From positions 1 to 60,695 of the forward strand of contig JADZGD010000034.1 of the NCBI GenBank assembly GCA_020854055.1: 60,695 nucleotides of DNA, in the 5' to 3' direction. Below the pieces are notes generated by a model, which saw only the letters and a list, made by a program, of their open reading frames with translations, did no database searches and had not been told where the DNA came from. Of this stretch, positions 7,884-15,481 are shown piece by piece; position 1 is the stretch's first letter; each line of letters starts with the position of its first letter. The position numbers and the translations under genes were made by a program. Source of the stretch: Bryobacterales bacterium (GTDB taxonomy: Bacteria > Acidobacteriota > Terriglobia > Bryobacterales > Bryobacteraceae).

Positions 7884-9673
7884 AGTGGCCGGCGGTTGTT
7901 CTCACCGCGCTGGCCCTCGGCCAGGCTGCGCTCGCTCAGGCGCCGCCGCGGCAAACGCTTCCCTGGAACTTTCGGGAAACCGCAATGACACCGGGTGCCA
8001 GGCTGACGTTCCTTGAGAAGCCCTGGTGGCCACGCGCTCAGGCGCTTGCCGAAGGCGGCAGTTTCACGCTGGATCTCAGCGGCGACGGCAAGCCCGACAC
8101 GCTTATCCGCAAAGAGAACGGCAACGTCATCGAGATCGTCGACGACAGCAACGGCCGCGCCGGCCGCATCGACAACCAGTCCAGTTCGGCCTGGCTGGTC
8201 AGCCTGAAGGGTACGGGCCTGGTGGATCGCATGGTGGTCTATATCGACAACAACGGCGACGGCAAGGCCGACGAGCAGGAGTACCGTCACTTTCAGGACG
8301 GCTATCTGCGCTACGCCTGGTTCGCGGAAGATTACGACGGCGACGGGCTGCCCGTCTTCGCGATGAAAAACTGGAGCTACGCCGGCGGCGACAGCCCCTA
8401 CAATCACTTCCGCGGCAATATGATGATCTACCTGAACAAGTACGACCCGGCCGCCCGAACCTGGGTGCCGCTGTCGGAGTGCCCCTTCTCGTTCTGGGAT
8501 TTCGACCACGACGGCCATAGCGATGTCATCCTCCGCGTCAGCGCCGCGCCGCTCACGTCCAATACCGGCAAAGACGCCGATTACGCCAATAACTATCAAT
8601 ACATGTGGGCTCCCAAGGCTACACCGCTCGCCGAGACCGGCAACATGAACGTGCGCTATAGCTACAATATCGATCCTTCTCCGCGCGCCGATCCGCTCGA
8701 CAAGCCTCATTCCAACTTCGGTTTCAACATGGTCGGCGAGCAGCCCTACCGTTATCCGGGCATGAAATACACCAACAGGCTGCGCCGCTTTCCGCAAACC
8801 GTGGTGCGCATTCCCTGGAAAAGCGGCATGGAGGTGGCCCTCTCCTATCCGGCTCAGCACACCGGCTTCACCTGGGACGAGGCGCGTAGCGCCTGGCGCT
8901 GGGAGGGCCAGTTCTGGATCTTCGAGCGCGAGTACATGCCCAACACCGGCGGTCCGGTGGTGCGTTTCAACATGCGCCGCGAATACTCGCCCAAGCCCTC
9001 TTCGGAACGCAAGCTCTACTATTCCGCGGTCGACCGCCGCTACCATCTCTTCGGCGCCACCGAAGGTTGGATGGAAGTGGGCCATCTGGTGAACGACCGC
9101 AAGGATCTGGAGTTTCGTTATCGCGACGCCGACGGCGATGGCTACCTGGATACCTGGGAGGTCTTCGAAGGAGAGAATCCCGTACCGGTTCGCGTCAGCC
9201 GGGTGTTCGACGCCAAGACCGCGCCGGCGCCTCTCGATCGCGACTGGATGCAAAAGGACTACAACCAGCGGGTACTGCCCGAGGCGATCGCCCTCAACCG
9301 CGAACTGATCGAGGTATTGAAACGCAGCGGCCCGTCTGCCTTGGCCGACGCCTATCTGGCCGAGGCCGAACGTTCTCCCTCGGCCGAACGGAAACGTTAC
9401 TGTCTCGACATCGCCCGCGAACTCTACTTCCTGCGGACCCGCGAAGTGCTGTATGCGCGCAACCAGCAAGGTCCCTACCCGGGCGGGAAGGCCGCGCCGG
9501 GTGGTTCCAAAGATCACCGGCCCGGTAGTAGCCAATGTGGCTACACGCTAGGCGATACGCTGGCCTTCTGGAAGGAAGCCAAGATGATCGACCGGTTTGT
9601 GGACCAGTACGGCGCGGGAGATTACCGCCAGTCCCGGACCACGCTCGAAGAGTTGCAGAAGTTGCAGCGCTGA
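7880..9673 (+). CDS. Exported protein with Ca-binding-type DxDxDG loops, function unknown
   Basis: A 597-residue protein with a signal peptide (MKWPAVVLTALALGQAALAQ). It contains at least five EF-hand or FG-GAP-like acidic loops: DLSGDGKPD (65-73), DNNGDGKADE (123-132), DYDGDGLP (151-158), DFDHDGHSD (about 213-221) and DADGDGYLD (about 417-425). Between them is a large Trp/Tyr-rich region (YNHFRGNMMIYLN, FWIFEREYMPNTGG) that I do not recognise. The C-terminal 100 residues look helical. It starts in an ATGA overlap with the DegT gene, so an exported, calcium-type protein is translationally coupled to cytoplasmic enzymes, which is unusual. It ends one base from the stop of the convergent esterase. 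It may bind or process an extracellular glycan, but no catalytic motif is evident. Confidence 0.7.
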   Translation: MKWPAVVLTALALGQAALAQAPPRQTLPWNFRETAMTPGARLTFLEKPWWPRAQALAEGGSFTLDLSGDGKPDTLIRKENGNVIEIVDDSNGRAGRIDNQSSSAWLVSLKGTGLVDRMVVYIDNNGDGKADEQEYRHFQDGYLRYAWFAEDYDGDGLPVFAMKNWSYAGGDSPYNHFRGNMMIYLNKYDPAARTWVPLSECPFSFWDFDHDGHSDVILRVSAAPLTSNTGKDADYANNYQYMWAPKATPLAETGNMNVRYSYNIDPSPRADPLDKPHSNFGFNMVGEQPYRYPGMKYTNRLRRFPQTVVRIPWKSGMEVALSYPAQHTGFTWDEARSAWRWEGQFWIFEREYMPNTGGPVVRFNMRREYSPKPSSERKLYYSAVDRRYHLFGATEGWMEVGHLVNDRKDLEFRYRDADGDGYLDTWEVFEGENPVPVRVSRVFDAKTAPAPLDRDWMQKDYNQRVLPEAIALNRELIEVLKRSGPSALADAYLAEAERSPSAERKRYCLDIARELYFLRTREVLYARNQQGPYPGGKAAPGGSKDHRPGSSQCGYTLGDTLAFWKEAKMIDRFVDQYGAGDYRQSRTTLEELQKLQR

Positions 9674-9674
9674 G

Positions 9675-10766
9675 CTATTTGCTGTCCAATTGCTTTTCCA
9701 GCCATTGGTAGGACTGCTTGCGAACCGCTTCGGGAAACTCGTGCGGTCCGTGCCCCATGATGAATACGAACCGGTCTTGAGGAATATCGAACAGGCGGTA
9801 AACTGCCTCCACCTGCTTGCCCCCCGCGGCGATGTTATCCGCGTCGGGGAAAATCGCGTCGGCATCGGCCGAGTAGTTGAATAGCGGCCGGGGAGCCACC
9901 ATGGCCAGCGCTTCGTGCATATCGAAGGGCACAATCCCGGCGCGCAGGTAGCGTCTGAGTTTGGGGAAATGGACAAACCAGCTTTCGCGGCTCCAGGCGA
10001 ATGGCCGGGTGCTATTGCCGATCGGGGTAAAACCGCAACTCACCACGCATGCCCGGATGCGTTGGTCGAACGCCGCCAGGAAGAACGCGTTATAACCGCC
10101 TAGCGAGTGCCCGATTACGCCCAGCCGGCCCGTGTCTACCGTGGGCAGCGTCTGCAGATAATCGAGCCCCCGCCGGTGATCGGAAAGCATCTTGCCCATC
10201 GCCGACCAGTGTGGATTAGTCCGGTCGAAGGGAGCCGTCACGTACTGCCCGGCGCCAGGATAAACCCGCTCCCCGGCCGTGATTACGTCCGGCGCCAGCA
10301 CCACGAATCCCCGCTCGGCCAGCTCCTTGCCGTAATGCGTGTAGGGCTTCCCGGTGAGTCCGGCAACCGAGTCCTTGGCGCCGTCGTCGGTCTGCTGCGC
10401 CGCCAGCACCGCCCGATGCCGCCCATTCGTTTTCGGCACCAGCAGCCAGGCTGGAATCGGATTCCCCGACGTATCCCGATAGGTAACGTGGGTTCGAGTG
10501 TAGCTACCTTCATCGATCGGCGTTCCCAGCCGTGGATCGAGCGCGGGACTCCCCTTCGGTCCATGGCCAAGAAAATCCAGCAGCCGCAGCCGGATATCCT
10601 CCCGCTTCGGCTGCCACGCAGCCGCCGTGGTGATATGCCGCTCCACGGCCGCGTCCTTCGGGCCGGCTTCGAACATCTGAAGCAGGTCGGAAAGTTGATG
10701 GTTGACTCGTCCATCGCCGGCGAAAAGCGTCACTGCCGCCAGCACTGCCAGAAAGAACCGTAGCAT
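9675..10766 (-). CDS. Exported alpha/beta-hydrolase (acetylxylan-esterase-like)
   Basis: A 363-residue serine hydrolase with a short signal peptide (LRFFLAVLAAVTLFAG). The nucleophile elbow is GHSLGG with S221. A plausible acid lies in the YSADADAIFPD region near 300 and the histidine in MGHGPHEF near 345. The arrangement (N-terminal cap, GNPIPAWLLVPK strand, then the core) matches the acetylxylan esterase / dienelactone hydrolase-like exported esterases common next to glycan-degrading genes. It converges on the Ca-loop protein with one base between stop codons. It is divergent from the pdxA2 cassette, with about 85 bp between starts. Confidence 0.82.
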   Translation of the reverse strand: MLRFFLAVLAAVTLFAGDGRVNHQLSDLLQMFEAGPKDAAVERHITTAAAWQPKREDIRLRLLDFLGHGPKGSPALDPRLGTPIDEGSYTRTHVTYRDTSGNPIPAWLLVPKTNGRHRAVLAAQQTDDGAKDSVAGLTGKPYTHYGKELAERGFVVLAPDVITAGERVYPGAGQYVTAPFDRTNPHWSAMGKMLSDHRRGLDYLQTLPTVDTGRLGVIGHSLGGYNAFFLAAFDQRIRACVVSCGFTPIGNSTRPFAWSRESWFVHFPKLRRYLRAGIVPFDMHEALAMVAPRPLFNYSADADAIFPDADNIAAGGKQVEAVYRLFDIPQDRFVFIMGHGPHEFPEAVRKQSYQWLEKQLDSK

Positions 10767-10783
10767 CTGACTTCATAGCATAG

Positions 10784-10809
10784 CCCTTCATGGGAGGCCC
10801 TTCACGGGA
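10784..10809. repeat. Tandem 12-bp repeat in a divergent promoter region
   Basis: CCCTTCATGGGA (10784-10795) and CCCTTCACGGGA (10798-10809) are direct repeats differing at one base, 14 bp apart start to start; each copy is itself a CCC-n5-GGG dyad. They lie between the divergent esterase and pdxA2 starts. They could be paired operator half-sites, but no regulator gene is adjacent. Confidence 0.4.
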
Positions 10810-10852
10810 ATGGTTGAGCCGGAACCGCCAAACCTGCCAAACTCGAAAACAC

Positions 10853-11809
10853 ATGCCGCCCCGGGTTGCGCTGACGATGGGAGATCCTGCCGGAATTGGT
10901 CCGGAACTCTGTCTCAGGATGCTGGTCGATCCGGCCGTGCTCGCCGAAACGACGCCGCTGATTTATGGTAGCCGGGCGCTGCTGGAGCGTGTCGCCCGGG
11001 CCTGTGGGCTACCGTCCGCGCCGGAATCCTCGGTGGTGGAGTGCGGCTCTCTGGACGCCGCCTCCGTAGTTCCCGGTATGGTTGACGCGGCTTGCGGCCA
11101 GGCGGCTTATGAGTGCATCCGGCGCGCCGTGGAGGATGCCATGGCCGGCCAGGTAACCTGTATCGCCACGGCGCCCGTCAACAAAGAGGCTCTCCACCGC
11201 GCCGGAATTCCCCACCCCGGACACACGGAAATTCTAGCGGCCCTCACCGGCAGTCCCGGCGTCTGTATGATGCTCGCCTCCGATCCGCTCGTCGTCACTA
11301 TGGCCACTACGCACATCGGACTCGCCGACGTGCCCGGCCGAATCTCCACTGAACGCGTGCTCGGCGTGATTCGCCTTACCGCCACCGCCGTCCGCCGCTT
11401 GGGCGGCCGGCCTCCTAAAATCGGAGTGTGTGGTCTGAATCCTCATGCCGGCGAGCACGGTCTCTTCGGCCGGGGAGAAGAGGAAACATCGATCGCTCCC
11501 GCGATTGCAGCCGCGCGGGAGCAGGGAATTGATACCGAAGGTCCCATCCCTCCGGACACCGCCTTCGTTCCCGCGCGCCGCCGGAATTACGGCGCCATCG
11601 TCTGCATGTATCATGACCAGGGCCACATCCCGTTCAAGATGCTGGCCTTTGACACCGGCGTAAACGTCACTTTGGGCCTCCCCATCGTTCGCGCCTCGGT
11701 GGATCACGGCACGGCGTTCGACATCGCCTGGAAGGGTGTTGCCGCCGCAACCAGCATGCGCCAGGCGGTGCTATACGCCGCGCGAATGGCTTCGAGCGAG
11801 GTGGAATGA
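10853..11809 (+). CDS. pdxA2: PdxA2-type 4-phospho-D-threonate / 4-phospho-D-erythronate dehydrogenase
   Basis: A 318-residue PdxA-family NAD-dependent beta-hydroxyacid oxidative decarboxylase. It shows TMGDPAGIGPE at the start and the metal-binding histidines in GHTEILAALTG, ATTHIGLADVP and MYHDQGHIPFKML. PdxA proper makes vitamin B6, but this copy directly overlaps a DUF1537 four-carbon acid sugar kinase gene. In characterised systems that pairing marks the PdxA2 branch, which turns 4-phospho-threonate or -erythronate into dihydroxyacetone phosphate and CO2. I start it at the ATG at 10853, where the family N-terminus (MPPRVALTMGDP) begins; the frame is open to 10790. ATGA overlap with the kinase supports one transcript. 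A housekeeping pdxA role cannot be fully excluded. Confidence 0.87.
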   Translation: MPPRVALTMGDPAGIGPELCLRMLVDPAVLAETTPLIYGSRALLERVARACGLPSAPESSVVECGSLDAASVVPGMVDAACGQAAYECIRRAVEDAMAGQVTCIATAPVNKEALHRAGIPHPGHTEILAALTGSPGVCMMLASDPLVVTMATTHIGLADVPGRISTERVLGVIRLTATAVRRLGGRPPKIGVCGLNPHAGEHGLFGRGEEETSIAPAIAAAREQGIDTEGPIPPDTAFVPARRRNYGAIVCMYHDQGHIPFKMLAFDTGVNVTLGLPIVRASVDHGTAFDIAWKGVAAATSMRQAVLYAARMASSEVE

Positions 11810-12930
11810 TCGCATTTGCCGATGATCTTACCGGCGCCGCCGAGATCGGAGGCGTCGCCTGGCGCTATGGTTTGTCATCGGTCATCGCCATCAACCAGGC
11901 GCCCGAGGACTCTTCCGGGCTGGCGATCATTGACGCCGAAACAAGGTCCATGGATCCGCCTGATGCCGTGGAGAATCTTCGCCGTTTGAGCCGCTGGCTG
12001 GGTGGGGCCGAGCTGTTCTTCTTCAAGATCGATTCCGCCTTGCGCGGGCCGGTTGTTCCCCAGGTCCGCGCCACGATGCGCGCTCAGGCGGTAACCCGGG
12101 CCTTGATCGCCCCTGCTAATCCCACGCGCGGCCGCACCATCAAAGATGGCATTTACCTGATTGAAGGTGTGCCCATCGCCGAGACGGAGTTTGTCGGCGG
12201 CCCGGGTCATCCCGCCCGCTCTTCACGCATTCGCGATCTGTTGCCGGGCGCGGTGCCCCTGCGGCCGTGGCAGGAGATGGGAGAAGTAGGCCTGTTTGTG
12301 GGCCAGGCTGAAACTCCCGCCGATGTCCGGCACTGGGCGCACCAGGTGGATGAGTTGACGCTGGCCGCGGGCGCAGCCGATCTGTTCGCCGCCCTGCTGG
12401 AGTGCCGCGGCCGTAAGATTCAAAGCCGGCCGCCGGTGGCGCTTACCGGTTTGCCTCATTTGCTGATCTCGGGCACCGCCTCCCGGCAAAGTCGCCTCTG
12501 GTATGAAGCGCGTTCCTGCCAGGGCCTCGGGGTGCTACGATTGCCGCAGCGCATTATCGACGGCGACCTCTCGGAACGCTTGTTCGACCGCTGGACGAAC
12601 CGCGCGGCGGCGAACTTGCGCGAGCGGCAATGGACGGCGATGATCACCGGCCGCCCCGTGACCGGTGCCGCCGCAGACCATCGGTTCACCGCCAGGCTGG
12701 CCGCCGGCGCCGCCGCCGTAATCGAACCGCTTGATGCCGGTGCGATCTTCATTGAAGGCGGCGCTACCGCCGCGGCCGTGGCTGCCAACCTCGGCTGGAA
12801 CCTGTTTGACGTGCTTGGCGAACTCGCGCCCGGATTGGTGGTATTGTCACCGCGCCGGAACCCGCGCCTGCGTTTCATTCTCAAGCCCGGCAGCTACCCC
12901 TGGCCGGCTGCCGGGATACTCCACCAGTGA
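11806..12930 (+). CDS. Four-carbon acid sugar kinase family (DUF1537; D-threonate/D-erythronate kinase-like)
   Basis: A 374-residue kinase of the DUF1537 family. The N-terminal substrate domain begins with the hallmark IAFADDLTGAAEIGG and includes FFFKIDSALRGPV near 70-80. The C-terminal nucleotide domain contains IEGGATAAAVAANL near 303-317 and a basic end KPGSYPWP. It phosphorylates the 4-hydroxyl of threonate or erythronate, feeding the PdxA2 enzyme encoded just upstream with a 4-base overlap. At 374 residues it is shorter than the usual 400-430. The exact stereoisomer cannot be read from the sequence. Confidence 0.87.
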   Translation: MIAFADDLTGAAEIGGVAWRYGLSSVIAINQAPEDSSGLAIIDAETRSMDPPDAVENLRRLSRWLGGAELFFFKIDSALRGPVVPQVRATMRAQAVTRALIAPANPTRGRTIKDGIYLIEGVPIAETEFVGGPGHPARSSRIRDLLPGAVPLRPWQEMGEVGLFVGQAETPADVRHWAHQVDELTLAAGAADLFAALLECRGRKIQSRPPVALTGLPHLLISGTASRQSRLWYEARSCQGLGVLRLPQRIIDGDLSERLFDRWTNRAAANLRERQWTAMITGRPVTGAAADHRFTARLAAGAAAVIEPLDAGAIFIEGGATAAAVAANLGWNLFDVLGELAPGLVVLSPRRNPRLRFILKPGSYPWPAAGILHQ

Positions 12931-12939
12931 GGTGCCGCG

Positions 12940-13770
12940 ATGAATTGGATCGATGCTCACGCCCACGTCTGGTCCCCTGATACCACCACCTATCCCCGCT
13001 GGGGACCACTGGCCGCCATCAGCCCGCTCTCGTTCACGCCGGCCCAGTTGCTGAGCATCGCCCGGCCCTGCGACGTAGCCCGCGTCGTGCTGGTGCAGAT
13101 GAGCTTCTACCGGCAGGACCACCGTTTCCTGATAGAATCCCTGAGGCAATACCCGGGTGTTTTTGCCGCCATTGCGTTGGCGGACCCGGAATCCCCCGAT
13201 CCGGCCGGCCAGATGCGCCGCCTGGCGGCCCAGGGCGTGCGCGGCTTCCGCATTTCCACCGGTACAGCGCCGCAATGGCTGCAAACGGATGCGATGCGAG
13301 CTATCTGGCGCTGCGCCGCCGAACGTGGCTTCGCCATCTGCCCGCTGCTCAGCCCCGAATCGCTCCCGGCGCTTGGCGCAATGTGCGCCGCCCACCGGAA
13401 CGCCACCGTGGTAATCGACCACCTGGCGCGTATCGGCATGGCGTCCTCTCCCGATGAGCAGTCGATTGCCGCGCTCTGTGCCCTGGCTCGTTATCCCCGG
13501 GTTTATGTGAAAGTATCGGCCTTCTATGCGCTGGGCCGCAAAATACCACCTTATGAGGATCTCGCGCCGCTACTTCGCCGGGTGGTAGAAGCCTTCGGCC
13601 CGGAGCGGTTGATGTGGGGCTCCGATTCTCCGTTCCAGGCGCAGCCGCCGCACACCTACCGCGCGTCCCTCGAACTGGTGCGGGACCATCTGCCTTTTCT
13701 TAAAGAACAGGACCGCTGCTGGCTGCTCGGCAAAACCGCCGAAGGCCTCTTCTTTCCCACCAGTTGCTGA
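12940..13770 (+). CDS. Amidohydrolase-family lactonase-like protein
   Basis: A 276-residue amidohydrolase of the branch with L-fuconolactonase, L-rhamnono-lactonase and 2-pyrone-4,6-dicarboxylate lactonase. It has H7-x-H9 in DAHAHVW, the VVIDHLARIG strand, and the catalytic Asp in MWGSDSPF near residue 224. No signal peptide. It starts 9 bp after the kinase stop with a GAGGTG Shine-Dalgarno. In this position a natural job would be to open an aldonolactone (for example threono- or erythronolactone) before phosphorylation; this is inference from the neighbours. It converges on the isomerase-like gene with two bases between stop codons. Confidence 0.85.
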   Translation: MNWIDAHAHVWSPDTTTYPRWGPLAAISPLSFTPAQLLSIARPCDVARVVLVQMSFYRQDHRFLIESLRQYPGVFAAIALADPESPDPAGQMRRLAAQGVRGFRISTGTAPQWLQTDAMRAIWRCAAERGFAICPLLSPESLPALGAMCAAHRNATVVIDHLARIGMASSPDEQSIAALCALARYPRVYVKVSAFYALGRKIPPYEDLAPLLRRVVEAFGPERLMWGSDSPFQAQPPHTYRASLELVRDHLPFLKEQDRCWLLGKTAEGLFFPTSC

Positions 13771-13772
13771 GC

Positions 13773-14639
13773 TCAGGCGCAGTTCCGGTTCAGTTCCGTC
13801 CACATCGCCTTGTACCACCGCAGGAAGCGCTCCGGTTCCTTGCTGGCCTGGCACTCGGCCAGGGTGAAGCCGTGGTAGCTGGCCTCTCGAAGCAGCGTGA
13901 ACAGCTCGCGATATGGGTAGTTCTGCTTCGAAAGTTCGTTAATGTGGCAGTGGCGAATCCAGGGCTTCACCAGTTCGAAATTCTGGCGAACGCTCCCGTT
14001 GATCACGTCCCCGTCATTCGAATTCCAGCACAGGCCCACCTGGGGATGATGGGTGGCTTTCATGATCGCCTCGCAGACGGCTGGTTCGCTGGTTCCGCGT
14101 CCGTGAATCTCCAGCCAGACCTGGACGTTCTTCTTCGCGGCGTAGTCACCCAGCTTCGCCAGCGAGGCAGCGATATTGCTGATCGTCTGCTCTCGCGTCA
14201 GTTCCTTGGGAAAGCCATTGGGCCGGACCTTGATTCCCACCGCACCGGTGTCGGCTGCCAGGTCGGCGAACGATTCTGCAATCTCCACCTGCTTCTGGCG
14301 CACGGCGGGATCGGGTGAGTGGAATTCACAGGTGGTGCCGAAGCTGTAGAGGCGAACCGGACTCGATTCGAAGCGCCTGCGTACCTGCGCCCGCGCGGCG
14401 GCATCAATCGACGGTTCTACACCGTGCTTGTGCGTAGTGCGTAATTCCACCCCTTCGAATCCGGTCTCGGACAGCATGCCGATAATCGTGTCCAGATCGG
14501 CGTTGGCGAACAGGTTGTAGGTCACCGCGCCCAGATGAAATCCGGGCGACACCGGCCTGACAGCTTCTTGAGCCGCGCCCGCCAGTCGTGCCAGGACGCC
14601 TGTGCCGGCCGCGGCCTGCAGAAAATTTCTCCGATGCAT
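13773..14639 (-). CDS. Tat-exported sugar phosphate isomerase/epimerase-like TIM-barrel protein
   Basis: A 288-residue xylose-isomerase-like (AP endonuclease 2 fold) protein. Typical pieces are FHLGAVTYNLF, GFEGVELRTTHKHG, VQVWLEIHGRG, VGLCWNSNDGDV and WIRHCHINELS, which supply the usual metal-binding Glu, Asp and His residues. The N-terminus MHRRNFLQAAAGTGV with a following Ala-rich stretch is a Tat signal, so it acts outside the cytoplasm, like many isomerase-like and Gfo/Idh-like proteins in such genomes. It is divergent from the TPR gene at 14758 with 118 bp between. The substrate is unknown. Confidence 0.85.
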   Translation of the reverse strand: MHRRNFLQAAAGTGVLARLAGAAQEAVRPVSPGFHLGAVTYNLFANADLDTIIGMLSETGFEGVELRTTHKHGVEPSIDAAARAQVRRRFESSPVRLYSFGTTCEFHSPDPAVRQKQVEIAESFADLAADTGAVGIKVRPNGFPKELTREQTISNIAASLAKLGDYAAKKNVQVWLEIHGRGTSEPAVCEAIMKATHHPQVGLCWNSNDGDVINGSVRQNFELVKPWIRHCHINELSKQNYPYRELFTLLREASYHGFTLAECQASKEPERFLRWYKAMWTELNRNCA

Positions 14640-14757
14640 GGATGGGGTAGCCTTTTTCCTTCCGGTGCTAACAGGTCATCACAGCCGTTATGCCCCTGTC
14701 AAACCGCTGCGAATTACGGCATGTTACGATAGTGTTTTCCTACTGAAAGAGGTTTCG

Positions 14758-15465
14758 GTGGCTAGAATCACGCGCAAAGAGCTTAAGTCGGATCGTTTTG
14801 CCCAGGAAGTGGGCCACACCGTCGATTACGTCAGTACGCACCGCCGCCAGGTTACCCGCTACGGCACGATCGGTGCCGTGGTTCTGGTATTGGTACTGGG
14901 CGCGCTGTCTTATTTTCGCCATCAGAGTACGGCACGGCAACAGGCGCTAATGGATGCGCTGCGCATTCAACAGGCGGGTGTCAATCAGGCTCAGGCCGGC
15001 AACGAGTTCATGCTCTCCTACCCCACCCAGCAGGCCAAGGATACAGCCATGCAGAAGGCTTTCTCCGACCTCTATGCCAGGTACCCGGACTCTGAGCAGG
15101 GCATGATCGCCAAGTATTACCTTTCCATCATGGCTGCCGACGCCGGCAGGATGCAGCAGGCCGAAGCCGGTTTCAAGGTGGTGGCCGATGGCAGCCACAA
15201 AGCCTATGCTTCACTCGCTAAACTCGCCCTGGCGCAGATCTATTCCGGAGAAAACAAAACCAGCGAAGCCGAGAAATTGCTGCGCGATCTGATCGCCCAT
15301 CCAACCGTCTTCGTATCCAGCGAACAGGCAACCATCGAACTGGCGGGAGTTCTCCAAAAGACGCAACCGGCCGAAGCCGCCAAACTGCTTGATCCGCTGC
15401 GCCGCAGCAAGCGTGCGGCGGTCAGCCGGGCTGCCATTTCCGCCGGCTCCGGCCTGCTGCAATAG
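14758..15465 (+). CDS. Membrane-anchored TPR-like protein (YfgM-like)
   Basis: A 235-residue protein with a cytoplasmic N-terminus rich in basic residues, one membrane segment at about 36-53 (GTIGAVVLVLVLGALSYF) and an Ala-rich tetratricopeptide-like region to the end. Repeats are visible at DAGRMQQAEAGFKVV and NKTSEAEKLLRDL. It resembles the PF09976 (YfgM-type) family, which helps periplasmic or envelope protein folding in other bacteria. The start is a GTG at 14758, preceded by GAAAGAGG at a good distance; upstream in-frame ATG codons would put non-membrane, GC-skewed sequence in front. The dGTPase gene follows after 16 bp. Confidence 0.72.
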   Translation: MARITRKELKSDRFAQEVGHTVDYVSTHRRQVTRYGTIGAVVLVLVLGALSYFRHQSTARQQALMDALRIQQAGVNQAQAGNEFMLSYPTQQAKDTAMQKAFSDLYARYPDSEQGMIAKYYLSIMAADAGRMQQAEAGFKVVADGSHKAYASLAKLALAQIYSGENKTSEAEKLLRDLIAHPTVFVSSEQATIELAGVLQKTQPAEAAKLLDPLRRSKRAAVSRAAISAGSGLLQ

Positions 15466-15481
15466 CCCCGCGCCTTCCAAA

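Noticed and set aside
7799..9535. A 578-codon open frame antisense to the exported Ca-loop protein gene
   Set aside because: Its translation is Val/Gly/His-rich with no domain, which is what GC-rich codon use produces opposite a real gene. The sense frame has a signal peptide, acidic loops and an ATGA-coupled start.
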